DNA of 64,000 nucleotides from JAJDTQ01 sp963422385 (GTDB lineage Bacteria; Desulfobacterota; Binatia; UBA9968; JAJDTQ01), in contig OY729432.1 of assembly GCA_963422385.1 (NCBI GenBank), positions 1,984,001 through 2,048,000 of the forward strand, in the 5' to 3' direction. A program made the translations under genes and the position numbers. Shown here one piece after another: positions 26,394 through 34,564 of the stretch (position 1 is the stretch's first letter; every line of letters begins with the position of its first letter). Under the pieces are notes generated by a model. It saw only the letters and a list, made by a program, of their open reading frames with translations, was not told the origin of the DNA and ran no database searches.

Positions 26394-26906
26394 ATGGCAA
26401 CGAACCCTGAAGCGGTTAAACGGCAGGAAGCCGAAAAGACCGAATACGACTGGGGCACGCTCTGGCCGCACTATCACAAGGAGAGGATGAACTGGGCCAC
26501 GGGCTTCCGCACCCGGGGTGACGTGGATATTCTGTTCCTTTCGGGTTCCACCGGACGCGATCCGTTCGAGGACGCGCCCTGCCGGGAACCCAACGAGGAG
26601 CGGGCGGGCCGAGGCAAGGTCGTCGGCGGCATCAAGGAGCAGACGCGTCAGGCCTGGCAGGACATCAAGGACAATCTCGAGATGATGGGCGGCGAGTTGA
26701 AGCACATCGTCATGATCCGCTACTTCCTCACGCGCAGAGAGGACGTATTCGACATGCGCGACGAGATGTACAAGTTCTTCGAGGAGCACGAGCCCGACCT
26801 GCGGGCCCACCCCCGTCCCGCCACCTTGCTGCGCGGCGTGGGCATCGATCTGCAGGACATGCTCATCGAGATCGAGGCATGGGCGGCGGTGCCGCGCAGC
26901 AAGTAG
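26394..26906 (+). CDS. RidA/YjgF-family protein
   Basis: 170 residues. AAGGAGG (26378-26384) precedes the ATG. The core ILFLSGSTGRD, EQTRQAWQDIKDNLEMMGGELKHIVMIRYFLT, and C-terminal TLLRGVGIDLQDMLIEIEAWA match the Rid fold. A roughly 30-residue N-terminal extension and an insertion after GRD make it longer than RidA itself, as in Rid1-7 subgroups. RidA hydrolyses reactive enamines and imines. In this operon it could handle a labile product of the decarboxylase; that link is inference. Confidence 0.85.
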   Translation: MATNPEAVKRQEAEKTEYDWGTLWPHYHKERMNWATGFRTRGDVDILFLSGSTGRDPFEDAPCREPNEERAGRGKVVGGIKEQTRQAWQDIKDNLEMMGGELKHIVMIRYFLTRREDVFDMRDEMYKFFEEHEPDLRAHPRPATLLRGVGIDLQDMLIEIEAWAAVPRSK

Positions 26907-26918
26907 TTCGGCAATCCC

Positions 26919-26950
26919 GTGGTTCGGGGGGCAGCGGCTCCCCGAACCAC
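26919..26950. terminator. Bidirectional terminator hairpin
   Basis: GTGGTTCGGGG (26919-26929) and CCCCGAACCAC (26940-26950) form an 11-bp stem with a 10-base loop. It lies between the convergent ends of the RidA-like and exonuclease III genes, so it can serve both. Confidence 0.65.
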
Positions 26951-26958
26951 GTCCAAGC

Positions 26959-27732
26959 CTACGGCCAATCCAGCTCCGCCATCACCGGAGCGTGATCCGA
27001 CGGCTTCGAACCCTTTCGCTCATCCCGGTCCACGCCCGCGGACGTGGTCCGCGACGCCAGTTCCGGCGTGGCGAGAATATGGTCGATGCGCAGCCCCTGG
27101 TTGCGCGGGAACGCGAGTTGCCGGTAGTCCCACCACGAATAGAGCCCCGGCTCCGGATTGTGCTTCCGGACCACGTCCTGGAGGCCCCGGTCCAGCAGCC
27201 GCGTCATGACCTGAGTCATTTCGGGATTGAAGAGCACGGTGCCACGCCACGCGTCCGGCTCCGCCACGTCCGCCACGTCGGGTGCGATGTTGAAATCGCC
27301 CGAGATCAGGAGCGGCGTTTCCGGGATCCGGGTCTTCTCCAGGTACACGAACAGCCGTTCCAGCCACGCCCGCTTGTAGACGTACTTGTCCGATTCGACC
27401 TTGGCCCCGTTGGGGACGTAGACCGATACGAATCGAATGCCCTGGACCATGCCGCAGATGCAGCGCGCCTGGGGGTCGTCGGCTTCGTCACCGAAACCGA
27501 CCCGGACATCCTCGATGGGCTCCCGCGACAGGATTGCCACGCCGTTGTAGGTCTTCTGGCCGTGCACCGCGGCGTGATAGCCCTGCTCCTTCACGGCTTC
27601 GTAGGGAAACTGCTCGTCGGTGACCTTGGTCTCCTGCAGACAAACCACGTCGGGGGCTTGTCGTGACAGCCAGCTCAACAAGCGTTGCTCCCGCGCACGG
27701 ATCGAGTTCAGATTCCACGTTACGACCTTCAA
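26959..27732 (-). CDS. xth: Exodeoxyribonuclease III (AP endonuclease)
   Basis: 257 residues. It cleaves abasic sites and trims 3' ends in base excision repair. Family motifs in order are TWNLNSIRAR (N7), CLQETKV (E34), YNGVAILSR, VYVPNG, LLISGDFNIAP (catalytic D-F-N), GLRIDHIL and the final KPSDHAPV (catalytic D-H). The start ATG at 27732 follows a short gap from the downstream-oriented ABC gene, so the two minus-strand genes may be co-transcribed. Confidence 0.95.
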   Translation of the reverse strand: MKVVTWNLNSIRAREQRLLSWLSRQAPDVVCLQETKVTDEQFPYEAVKEQGYHAAVHGQKTYNGVAILSREPIEDVRVGFGDEADDPQARCICGMVQGIRFVSVYVPNGAKVESDKYVYKRAWLERLFVYLEKTRIPETPLLISGDFNIAPDVADVAEPDAWRGTVLFNPEMTQVMTRLLDRGLQDVVRKHNPEPGLYSWWDYRQLAFPRNQGLRIDHILATPELASRTTSAGVDRDERKGSKPSDHAPVMAELDWP

Positions 27733-27746
27733 GTTCTTCTCCCTTT

Positions 27747-27769
27747 CGTCATGCGGATGCGGGAATGAC
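27747..27769. repeat. Dispersed CGTCATGC...GCGGGAATGAC repeat
   Basis: A short copy of the GTCAT-GC...GC-GGGAATGAC repeat family in the 42-bp gap between xth and the ABC ATPase gene. The right arm GCGGGAATGAC matches the copy at 6327-6353. Confidence 0.5.
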
Positions 27770-27774
27770 CTTGT

Positions 27775-28569
27775 TCAGGCTCCCATCGTCCAGTACCGGC
27801 CGTTGCTTCGCCTCAGGGCGAGGGGGGTTTCATAGAGTTCCTGCAGCAGGCTTTCGGTGACGACCTTGGAGGTGTCGCCCGAACGGAAGACCCGGCCGCC
27901 CTTGAGCACCAGGATCTTTTCGAAGGCCGGCAGGATCTCCTCGATGTGATGCGTGACATAGACCAAAGCGGTGGCGTCGCTGGTGCGCCCCAATTCCTGG
28001 AGGGCCGCCAGCAGGCCTTCCCTGGCGCCCGGATCCAGGCCCGCGCACGGCTCGTCGAGGAACATCAGGTAGGGACGGGTCATCAACGCCCTGCTGATGA
28101 GGATCTTCTGCTGCTCCCCCTGGGACAGCGTGCCGAACGCCTGATCCTTCAGGCGCAGGCATCCCATGCGCTCCATGATGGCCTCGGCCCGCGCGTAGTC
28201 TCCCTCCCCGGGACGGACCGTGGACATCTCGAGCAGGCCGATCTGCGCGAACTTTCCCGACACTACCGTGCGTAACGCCCTTTCCCGGCCGGGAATCTGG
28301 GAGGTCAACGACGCGGTGACCCAGCCGATGCCCTTGCGCAGCTCCCGGAGGTCCACCCGCCGGCTGCCGTTGCGGTAGATGACGCCGCCTTGATTCGGCC
28401 ACAGGTAGCCGCAGGCCATCTTTAGCAACGTGGTCTTGCCCGAGCCGTTGGGTCCCAGGATCACCCAGTGCTCACCTTGGCCCACGGTCCAGTCGATGGA
28501 GTCGAGAATCGTGTGTTGCGCCGCCGCGTACGAGACGTTGCGGATGTCGAGCGGGACTGCCGTGTTCAT
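27775..28569 (-). CDS. ABC transporter ATP-binding protein (ModF/YlmA-like)
   Basis: 264 residues. Walker A GPNGSGKT is at 39-46, the Q-loop region reads GIGWVTASLTSQI, the signature TLSQGEQQKILISRALM, Walker B LMFLDEPCAGLDP and the H-loop VTHHIEEI. The short linker and the HWVILGPNGSGKTTLLKMACGYLWPNQGG opening are typical of stand-alone ATPases such as YlmA or half of ModF, often without a permease. None is adjacent here. The ATG at 28569 is preferred over one 72 bases upstream because homology starts here. Confidence 0.85.
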   Translation of the reverse strand: MNTAVPLDIRNVSYAAAQHTILDSIDWTVGQGEHWVILGPNGSGKTTLLKMACGYLWPNQGGVIYRNGSRRVDLRELRKGIGWVTASLTSQIPGRERALRTVVSGKFAQIGLLEMSTVRPGEGDYARAEAIMERMGCLRLKDQAFGTLSQGEQQKILISRALMTRPYLMFLDEPCAGLDPGAREGLLAALQELGRTSDATALVYVTHHIEEILPAFEKILVLKGGRVFRSGDTSKVVTESLLQELYETPLALRRSNGRYWTMGA

Positions 28570-28667
28570 GTCTCCCTGTTTCTCCTCGGATGGAACATCG
28601 CCCTGCCGCTCTATCCTGTCCGTCTTGTCCCGGCATCCCATCCCCTCCTTCGTTCCCCGGCCTTTCC

Positions 28668-28692
28668 GTCATGCCCGCGAGAGCGGGAATCC
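28668..28692. repeat. Dispersed GTCATGCCCGCGAGAGCGGGAATCC repeat
   Basis: CCCGC and GCGGG form a small stem within GTCATGCCCGCGAGAGCGGGAATCC, in the gap between the divergent ABC ATPase and SDR genes. It is the clearest copy of the repeat family also seen at 6327, 27747 and 42793. Confidence 0.65.
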
Positions 28693-28764
28693 AGGAGGGT
28701 TGGGGCGGGGCAATTCCGCAGACCGTATTGCCAACGTAGAGCGAAGGTTCTAAATAGCATTCCC

Positions 28765-29514
28765 ATGCGTAGACTCGAAGGGCGGACGGCCATCGTGACC
28801 GGGAGCGGCCAGGGAATCGGAGAGGCCATCGCCGTGGCGATGGCAAAAGAGGGCGCTGGCGTGGTGGTGGCGGAGTTACGCGAAGAAAGCGCCAAGGCCG
28901 TCCGGCGGAAAATCGAGGAGGGCGGCGGCACGGCCCTTTGCCACCCCACCGACGTGTCGCAGGAAGCCTCCGTCGATGCCATGGTGCATGCCTGCCTGAG
29001 CCGTTTCGGCAAGGTCGATATCCTGGTCAACAATGCCGGCATCTACCCCACGAGCACGGTCGAGGACATGGCCGAGAGCGAATGGGAGCGGGTCATCGGC
29101 ACCAATTTGTTCGGGACGTTCCTGTGTAGCCGGGCGGTGACGCCGCGGATGCTGCAACAGCGAAGCGGCCGCATCATCAGCATCACCTCCGGCCGGGGAC
29201 TTCAGGGCGCGGCCAACGGCGCCCATTATGCGGCCTCCAAGGGCGGCATCATCGGCTTCACCAAGAGTCTGGCCCTTGAGCTGGCGCCAGCGGGTATTGC
29301 CGTGAACTGCATCTGTCCCGGGGTGTCGGACACCGCGCAGCCCCGTGGCCACCGGACCGAGGAGGAGCTTTACGCCAGCGCCGCCACCATACCGCTGGGG
29401 CGCATCGGGCAGCCGCGGGACATGGCCAAGGCGGCGGTCTTCCTCGCCAGCGACCAGGCCCGGTTCGTCACCGGACAGACCGTGGTGGTCAACGGCGGGG
29501 CGATCATGTTGTAG
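28765..29514 (+). CDS. SDR-family oxidoreductase
   Basis: 249 residues, classical short-chain dehydrogenase. Cofactor motif TGSGQGIG at 12-19, NNAGIYP, the catalytic Ser in ISITSGRG, and the Tyr/Lys pair in HYAASKGG. After them comes the usual C-terminal FVTGQTVVVNGG. The acidic residue at the end of the second strand (VAELREES) suggests NAD preference, by family rule. The substrate is unknown. The second SDR starts 51 bases downstream in the same direction, so the pair likely acts in one pathway. Confidence 0.9.
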   Translation: MRRLEGRTAIVTGSGQGIGEAIAVAMAKEGAGVVVAELREESAKAVRRKIEEGGGTALCHPTDVSQEASVDAMVHACLSRFGKVDILVNNAGIYPTSTVEDMAESEWERVIGTNLFGTFLCSRAVTPRMLQQRSGRIISITSGRGLQGAANGAHYAASKGGIIGFTKSLALELAPAGIAVNCICPGVSDTAQPRGHRTEEELYASAATIPLGRIGQPRDMAKAAVFLASDQARFVTGQTVVVNGGAIML

Positions 29515-29565
29515 GGCCGCCGCGCCACGGCTTCAGCTTCACGAGCGTTTGAGAACGAAGGATGG

Positions 29566-30312
29566 ATGATGGATTCGAAAGTGGTTGTCGTGACCGGCGG
29601 CGCCAGCGGCATCGGCCGCGCCACGGTGCTGCGCTTCAGCGACGAAGGCTACCTGCCCGTGATCCTCGACCGGGATGCCGAAGCAGGTGCCGCCACCGCG
29701 TCGCTGCTTGAGACAAGACAGGTGGAAGGCCGCTTCATCCAGGCGGACCTGACCAAGAAGCCGGAGGTGACGGCCGCGTTCGAACGCATCCTGTCCGCCT
29801 GCGGCCGCATCGATGTCCTGGTGAACCTCGCCGGGGGAACGTTCCACAAGAACGCCATCCAGGACGTCACCCCAGCCCAGTGGAAGGAATGCCTCGATTC
29901 CAACCTCAAGACCACGTTCCTGTGCTCCCAAGCGGTCATCGCGCCCATGAAGCGGGCGGGGCAGGGGACCATCGTCAACACCGCCTCCAACTTCGGCGTG
30001 ACGGGCGGCGCTGAGCGGACCCATTACGCCGCCTCCAAGGCCGCCATCATCGCCTTCTCCAAGTCCCTGGCCACGGAGCTGGCGCCCCACGGCATCCGCG
30101 TCAATACCATCGCCCCCGGACTCACCGGAACCGAGCGGGTGCGGAGCAAGTACGACGCGGACGAGTGGGCCCAACTGTCCGGCGCCCTCCCCATGGCGAG
30201 AGCCGCCATGCCCGAGGAGATCGCCCACGGCATCTTTTTCCTCGCCGGCGACGCGAGCGACTACGTCACCGGCGCCACCCTGCACGTTAACGGCGGCATG
30301 GTCATGCCGTGA
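29566..30312 (+). CDS. SDR-family oxidoreductase
   Basis: 248 residues. TGGASGIG at about 12-19, NLAGG in place of the usual NNAG, NTASNF for the Ser loop, and HYAASKAA with catalytic Tyr and Lys. The C-terminus YVTGATLHVNGGMVMP is standard. An Asp at the end of strand 2 (ILDRDAEAG) again suggests NAD. Two adjacent ATG codons make the exact start uncertain by one codon. It is the last intact gene before the decayed region that follows. Confidence 0.9.
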   Translation: MMDSKVVVVTGGASGIGRATVLRFSDEGYLPVILDRDAEAGAATASLLETRQVEGRFIQADLTKKPEVTAAFERILSACGRIDVLVNLAGGTFHKNAIQDVTPAQWKECLDSNLKTTFLCSQAVIAPMKRAGQGTIVNTASNFGVTGGAERTHYAASKAAIIAFSKSLATELAPHGIRVNTIAPGLTGTERVRSKYDADEWAQLSGALPMARAAMPEEIAHGIFFLAGDASDYVTGATLHVNGGMVMP

Positions 30313-30489
30313 GCAGCACCCATGAGCAGAGGGTCCGACCTGCCGCCCGGGATCGCGCAACGGATGCGGCGCGTATTCACGCCTGTTCCCCCTCAGGTGA
30401 GGTATCGTTATGCTACGGGCATGTGTTCGATACACTTCGGGGCGGTCGACTTCGAGGCTGCGTGCTGCACGTGGTGGTCGACGGCCGTT

Positions 30490-31456
30490 ATCGAAGAAGA
30501 TGAGGTACTGCGCACCTTTTCCGCTCCGGCGCACGAAGCGGCCATCGAGAAGTTCCGCCAGATCGATGATGGTTTTCAGAAGCTCACCGCAGGGTATGTC
30601 GCTGCGAAGCATCGTTGCCGGCGGTCCCGAACAGATGCCGCCAACCAACTTCTTTTCACGTGCGGATGACGACCCCGACGGTGATGTGGATAAGGAGGGA
30701 GATCCGGAGCGCATTCCGGACGGGATGCTCGGGGCCAGCATCCCTGCCATAACCTTGAACCTTCACTATCGGTCGCGCCACGAGAGTCTGATCGCGTTCT
30801 CCAATGACCGGTACTACGGCAACGGGCTGATCACCTTTCAGCCCTCGAAGTGGCTGATCGAGCAGTCCGCCTCGAACGCCCCGACGCCTTCTACGCCCGT
30901 GGCGGCGCTCGTCACAATCAGGGAGAGGCGAGGGCGATTGTGGACGAAATCGTCCGTCGCTTGACCAACCGGGATTCGGTGGTCCGAGGCCGTTCGATCG
31001 GCCTCGTTACTTTCAATTCCGGGCAACGGAGAGTGTGACGGCGCCATGTACCATGGCTCCGCCTTTGCGCGTGAACGGGACAAGATCCGTCAGTCCGTGC
31101 TGGAAAGCATTGGTTGGACGATTTCTCGTAACTGGTCGACGGACTGGTGGACCAACAGGGAAGGCGCGATCAAGAATGTCGACGACAGGCTTCGCCAACG
31201 TCTCGATGAAGACCGTCGGGAACAGGTTGAGCAAGAGGATGTTGGCGCCTCCGATGAAGACATTGGCACGGAACCGGAAGCCGATGACGTCGATGTGCCG
31301 GAACCAGCGCCGGAAGGCATCGGGGGTACGGAGCCTCACTCTGGCGCAGACCGTGGCCCGGACCTGAGCACCCATGAGGAAGAGAGGGCCGGTTTGCGTC
31401 AGCCACGGTACGACTGCACCAGCCGATCGACCATGGCAGGCAACGTCACGGCCTGA
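30490..31456 (+). pseudogene. Remnant of a large DUF4011/DUF3320-type helicase
   Basis: Four pieces in shifting frames match one family. AIEKFRQIDDGFQKLTAGYV is at about 30510-30600. QMPPTNFFSRADDDPDGD, then ITLNLHYRSRHESLIAFS and RYYGNGLITF, run from about 30625 to 30840. GEARAIVDEIVRRLTN and SIGLVTFNSGQ run from about 30925 to 31030. The C-terminal YHGSAFARERDKIRQSVLES and GWTISRNWSTDWWTNREGA start at about 31046. In intact superfamily 1 helicases of this type these blocks are hundreds of residues apart, so there are large internal deletions as well as at least three frameshifts. Confidence 0.78.
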
Positions 31457-32570
31457 ATGTCCTTGGCCAGCGGGAAGCTTTCCTTGCCGGCGTGCACGAC
31501 GAACTTCCGGTACGGCCGCAGGTCTTCGCAGGCGCTGTGGAATCCCTTGGAGACCGTAGGTGCGGAGCTGCGTTCGATCTCTACCGCCCAGAGTTCGCCG
31601 GCGCCGACGTCGATGATCCAGTCTACCTCGGCGCCGCCGGATGTCCGGTAGTAGCCGTATGAGGCTCGTCTCGGCAGCGCGCTGATCATGTTCTCGATGA
31701 CGTAGCCTTCCCAACTGCCGCCGATGACGGGATGCCCGAACAGCTCATCCATGGTCTCGATGCCCAGCAGCGCATGGCAGATACCGCTGTCCCTGACATG
31801 GACCTTTGGCGCCTTGACGAGCCGTCTTCCCAGGTTGCTGGTCCACGGCGGCAGCCGGCGCATCAATAGGAGATCGACCATCAGTTCCAGATACCTTGCG
31901 ATGGTGACGCCGTTGACGTCGAGTCCGCGCACCAGTGCCGCGGCGTTGTGAATCCGCCCTTGATTGTGGGCGAGCATGGTCCAGAACCGGCGTAGCGTCT
32001 CGGCCGGTATACGCGGCCCGAACTGTGGGATGTCACGCTCGAGGTAGGTGCGAATGAAGTTCAGGCGCCACTCCAGGCTCTCCCCGTCACCGGGAGCAAG
32101 GTAGCTTTCCGGCAAACCGCCTCGGCGTCAGAGCCGGTGAAGCTCGCCCATGGGCACCTCTCCGGCGTTGAAGGCATGCAGTTCGCAGTGGGCGACACGG
32201 CCTGCCAGGGTCTCACTCGACTGTTTCAGCAGGTCCATGGAGGCTGAGCCGAGCAGCAGGAACAGCGCAGTCCTCTTGCCGGCCCGGCGGCGTTCGTCGA
32301 TGATGCTGCGCACGGGGCGAACAGACCCGGCGTACGGTGTATCCCGTCGAGAATGAGCAGGTCGTCGGCGGTTTCCTCGCAGTAGCGTTCGATGTCGGTC
32401 GTCTTGGCGAGGTCGCTTGGCCGCTCCAGGTCCAGATAGACGGCATTGCGCTCGCGGGCCACTTCCCGGGCGAGGGTTGTCTTGCCGACCTGACGTGGCC
32501 CGATCAGAACAACGGCGGGGTTTGTGTCCAGCAGCCGGTTCAATGTCGGTTTGATGTGGCGATCAATCAT
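31399..32570 (-). pseudogene. AAA ATPase with DUF4143, broken by a frameshift and a nonsense codon
   Basis: The N-terminal part from ATG 32570 reads VVLIGPRQVGKTTLAREVA (Walker A) and DLLILDGIHRTPGLFA (Walker B, with Gly for Glu). Near 32310 the frame shifts by one base, and RSIIDERRRAGKRTALFLLLGSAS continues in another frame to GELHRL. There a TGA (32130-32128) stands where family members usually have Trp. The frame then resumes as RRGGLPESYLA and runs through the DUF4143 part (WEGYVIENMIS, GAEVDWIIDV, VEIERSSAP) to 31399. Two lesions make a functional product unlikely. Intact relatives are about 390 residues. Confidence 0.8.
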
Positions 32571-32572
32571 CC

Positions 32573-32605
32573 ATGTAAATATAACTTGTCATGTCATATT
32601 TGCAT
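32573..32605. promoter_or_regulatory. AT-rich imperfect palindrome upstream of the AAA/DUF4143 pseudogene
   Basis: ATGTAAATAT (32573-32582) and ATATTTGCAT (32596-32605) are inverse complements at 9 of 10 positions, around AACTTGTCATGTC. It lies immediately upstream of the ATG at 32570 in a strikingly AT-rich patch, so it may be the promoter and operator of that gene. Confidence 0.4.
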
Positions 32606-32767
32606 AGTTTCTGCGTTGGCTCTCTTGATATCCGCGGAAGGCGGAGCTGCCAATATCGGCGACCAGGCTTGTTGCCCGTATCCCACACGGGTGTATGCTG
32701 GAAATGTGCGGAAATTCCGCCACGGGGGTGATGTGCCGACCGGCAATGGACGCAGAGGGTGGTGTCT

Positions 32768-33940
32768 ATGAAGAGTTCTGAATTGACCGGACGGCGCCGG
32801 TTTGGCCGTCTGTTGCGCTGTCTCGCCGGCGCTGTCGTCCTGACCCTTGGTTGGTCGGGGATCGTGAACGCGGACACCGTGCAACAGACCGAGCGCCACA
32901 CGGTGCGCGTCCGTATCCTGACCCGCGGGCTCGAACACCCGTGGTCGCTCGCGTTTCTCCCCGACGGACGGATGCTCGTCACCGAACGGGCGGGCCGGCT
33001 ACGTTACGTCGCCGCCGACGGCACGCTGGATCCCACCTCCATTTCCGGCCTTCCCGAAGTGGTGGCGGAGAGGCGCCAGGGCGGGCTGCACGACGTGGCG
33101 CTGCATCCACGGTTCTCGCAGAACCGCCTCGTCTATGTCGCCTACGCCGGCAAGGGCGACGGCGGCCATGGCACGGAGCTGGCCCGGGGCCGGCTCGCCG
33201 GCTACCGCCTCACCGGCGTGAAGGTCCTGTTCAGAGCGTTGCCGAAGTCGTGGGGAGGCCGTCACTTCGGCGGGCGCGTGGTGTTCGACGGCGACGGCCA
33301 CGTGTTCCTTACCTTGGGGGATCGGGGTGACCGGCCGCGCGCGCAGGACCCCGGCGACCATGCCGGCTCCATCATTCGCCTCACCGAGGACGGCGGCATA
33401 CCGCGGGACAACCCCTACCGGTCGCTGGCCGGTGCGAGACCCGAAATCTACACCCTCGGCAACCGTAACGTGCAGGGCGCCGCGATGAATCCCTGGACCG
33501 GCGAGCTCTGGACCCACGAGCACGGTCCGCAGGGCGGTGACGAGGTCAACGTCATTCGTGCCGGGGTGAACTACGGCTGGCCGGTGATCACCTACGGCAG
33601 AAACTACGGTATCGGCACGCGGATCGGCGAAGGGGCTCGCAAGGAGGGTATGGCTCAGCCGCTGCATCAATGGACACCGTCCATCGCGCCCTCGGGAATG
33701 GCGTTCTACGACGGGGACCGGTTCCCCGCGTGGCGTGGCAACCTGCTGGTGGGCGCGCTCAAGTTCCGCCTGCTGGTGCGTCTCGAGCTCGATGGAGAGC
33801 GAGTCGTGCGGGAAGAGCCGATACTCGAGGGCGTCATCGGCCGGATCCGGGACGTGCGGGTCGGCCCGGACGGGTACGTCTATCTCCTGAGCGACGAGCG
33901 GAATGGGGTAATCGCGCGTCTGGAGCCTGCCGGCGGCTGA
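32768..33940 (+). CDS. PQQ-dependent sugar dehydrogenase / glucose-sorbosone dehydrogenase family
   Basis: 390 residues. The N-terminus has GRRRFGRLL before a hydrophobic stretch ending GIVNAD, which looks like a signal peptide, possibly Tat type. The six-bladed propeller is visible through repeats: LEHPWSLAFLPDGRMLVTERAGRLR, GGLHDVALHPRFSQNRLVYVAYA, HFGGRVVFDGDGHVFLTLGDRG, GNRNVQGAAMNPWTGELWTHEHGPQGGDEVN and GVNYGWPVITYGRNY. These match YliI/Asd-type aldose dehydrogenases, which oxidise sugars in the periplasm using PQQ. It is intact between two decayed regions. The start ATG is chosen over two upstream GTGs by homology. Confidence 0.9.
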   Translation: MKSSELTGRRRFGRLLRCLAGAVVLTLGWSGIVNADTVQQTERHTVRVRILTRGLEHPWSLAFLPDGRMLVTERAGRLRYVAADGTLDPTSISGLPEVVAERRQGGLHDVALHPRFSQNRLVYVAYAGKGDGGHGTELARGRLAGYRLTGVKVLFRALPKSWGGRHFGGRVVFDGDGHVFLTLGDRGDRPRAQDPGDHAGSIIRLTEDGGIPRDNPYRSLAGARPEIYTLGNRNVQGAAMNPWTGELWTHEHGPQGGDEVNVIRAGVNYGWPVITYGRNYGIGTRIGEGARKEGMAQPLHQWTPSIAPSGMAFYDGDRFPAWRGNLLVGALKFRLLVRLELDGERVVREEPILEGVIGRIRDVRVGPDGYVYLLSDERNGVIARLEPAGG

Positions 33941-34009
33941 AGGGTACTATCCCATAAAGTGCCCGCTGGCGGCGTGCTCGTCATGGATCGCCACCGCCGT
34001 CCCCGCCGG

Positions 34010-34564
34010 CTACGCTCGCGCAATGCGACAGGTTCTCCAACTCTTCGACCAGTGTTCATCGGACTGAACATGGCCCGCGCGAACGCTCTTGCAGACGTTG
34101 AGATGGAACTCGCTGGCTGGAAATGGCCGCGCCAACCTGATCACTACGCCTTCCCTGGCGCCGCCTAGCGCAGACGGCTCCGTGTGAGCATGGCTGACGA
34201 AGTCCCGGATCTCGCTCACTGACCGAAACTCACCCTCATACAGAACCGGGACCAACGGGATCTCCCGTTCCTCGGCGTGGCTCACGAGTGCCTGGAACGA
34301 AGAGAACGAGCCGTCCGCGAAACGAAGCGCAAAGGCATAAAAGGTCTCGTTCTCCGACACGGGGTCGTACTCGATGCTGTGAACACCGTAGATGTCCTCA
34401 CCGTAGAGAAAGATGCCCGGCTCCGTGACCTTCCACGCATGGTGCTTCCTGACCATCGCCATCCACTTGCCGATGGAGGGCGCGGAGACGCCACGCCCGT
34501 ACATCTCACCCCTGTGGAGGAGCGTATTGCCGCCGTCGAGCTTCTCGGTGACGACGTCCGTCAA
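34010..34564 (-). pseudogene. RNA ligase (DRB0094/T4 Rnl2-like) fragment
   Basis: The nucleotidyl-lysine motif EKLDGGNTLL gives K8 if translation began at the TTG (34564). GEDIYGVHSIEYD, VPVLYEGEF, motif IV EGVVIRL and the late VRAGHVQSDEHW complete the ligase core. Family members have 30 or more residues before the lysine motif, which are missing. After DEHW the frame departs from the family, and the frame one base away continues EELENLSH, so the 3' end is also shifted. The 5' end touches ATPase sequence directly, see 34561-35496. Confidence 0.72.

Noticed and set aside
32128..32130. TGA in the AAA/DUF4143 gene as a second selenocysteine
   Set aside because: The family has Trp, not Cys, at this site, and the gene also has a frameshift. 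A nonsense mutation is the simpler reading.
34561..34564. Four-base overlap of ATPase and RNA ligase as a two-gene defence operon
   Set aside because: The ATPase lacks Walker B and beyond, the ligase lacks its N-terminus, and the neighbouring frame shows the ATPase LTDV block at the joint. A deletion chimera explains it better.
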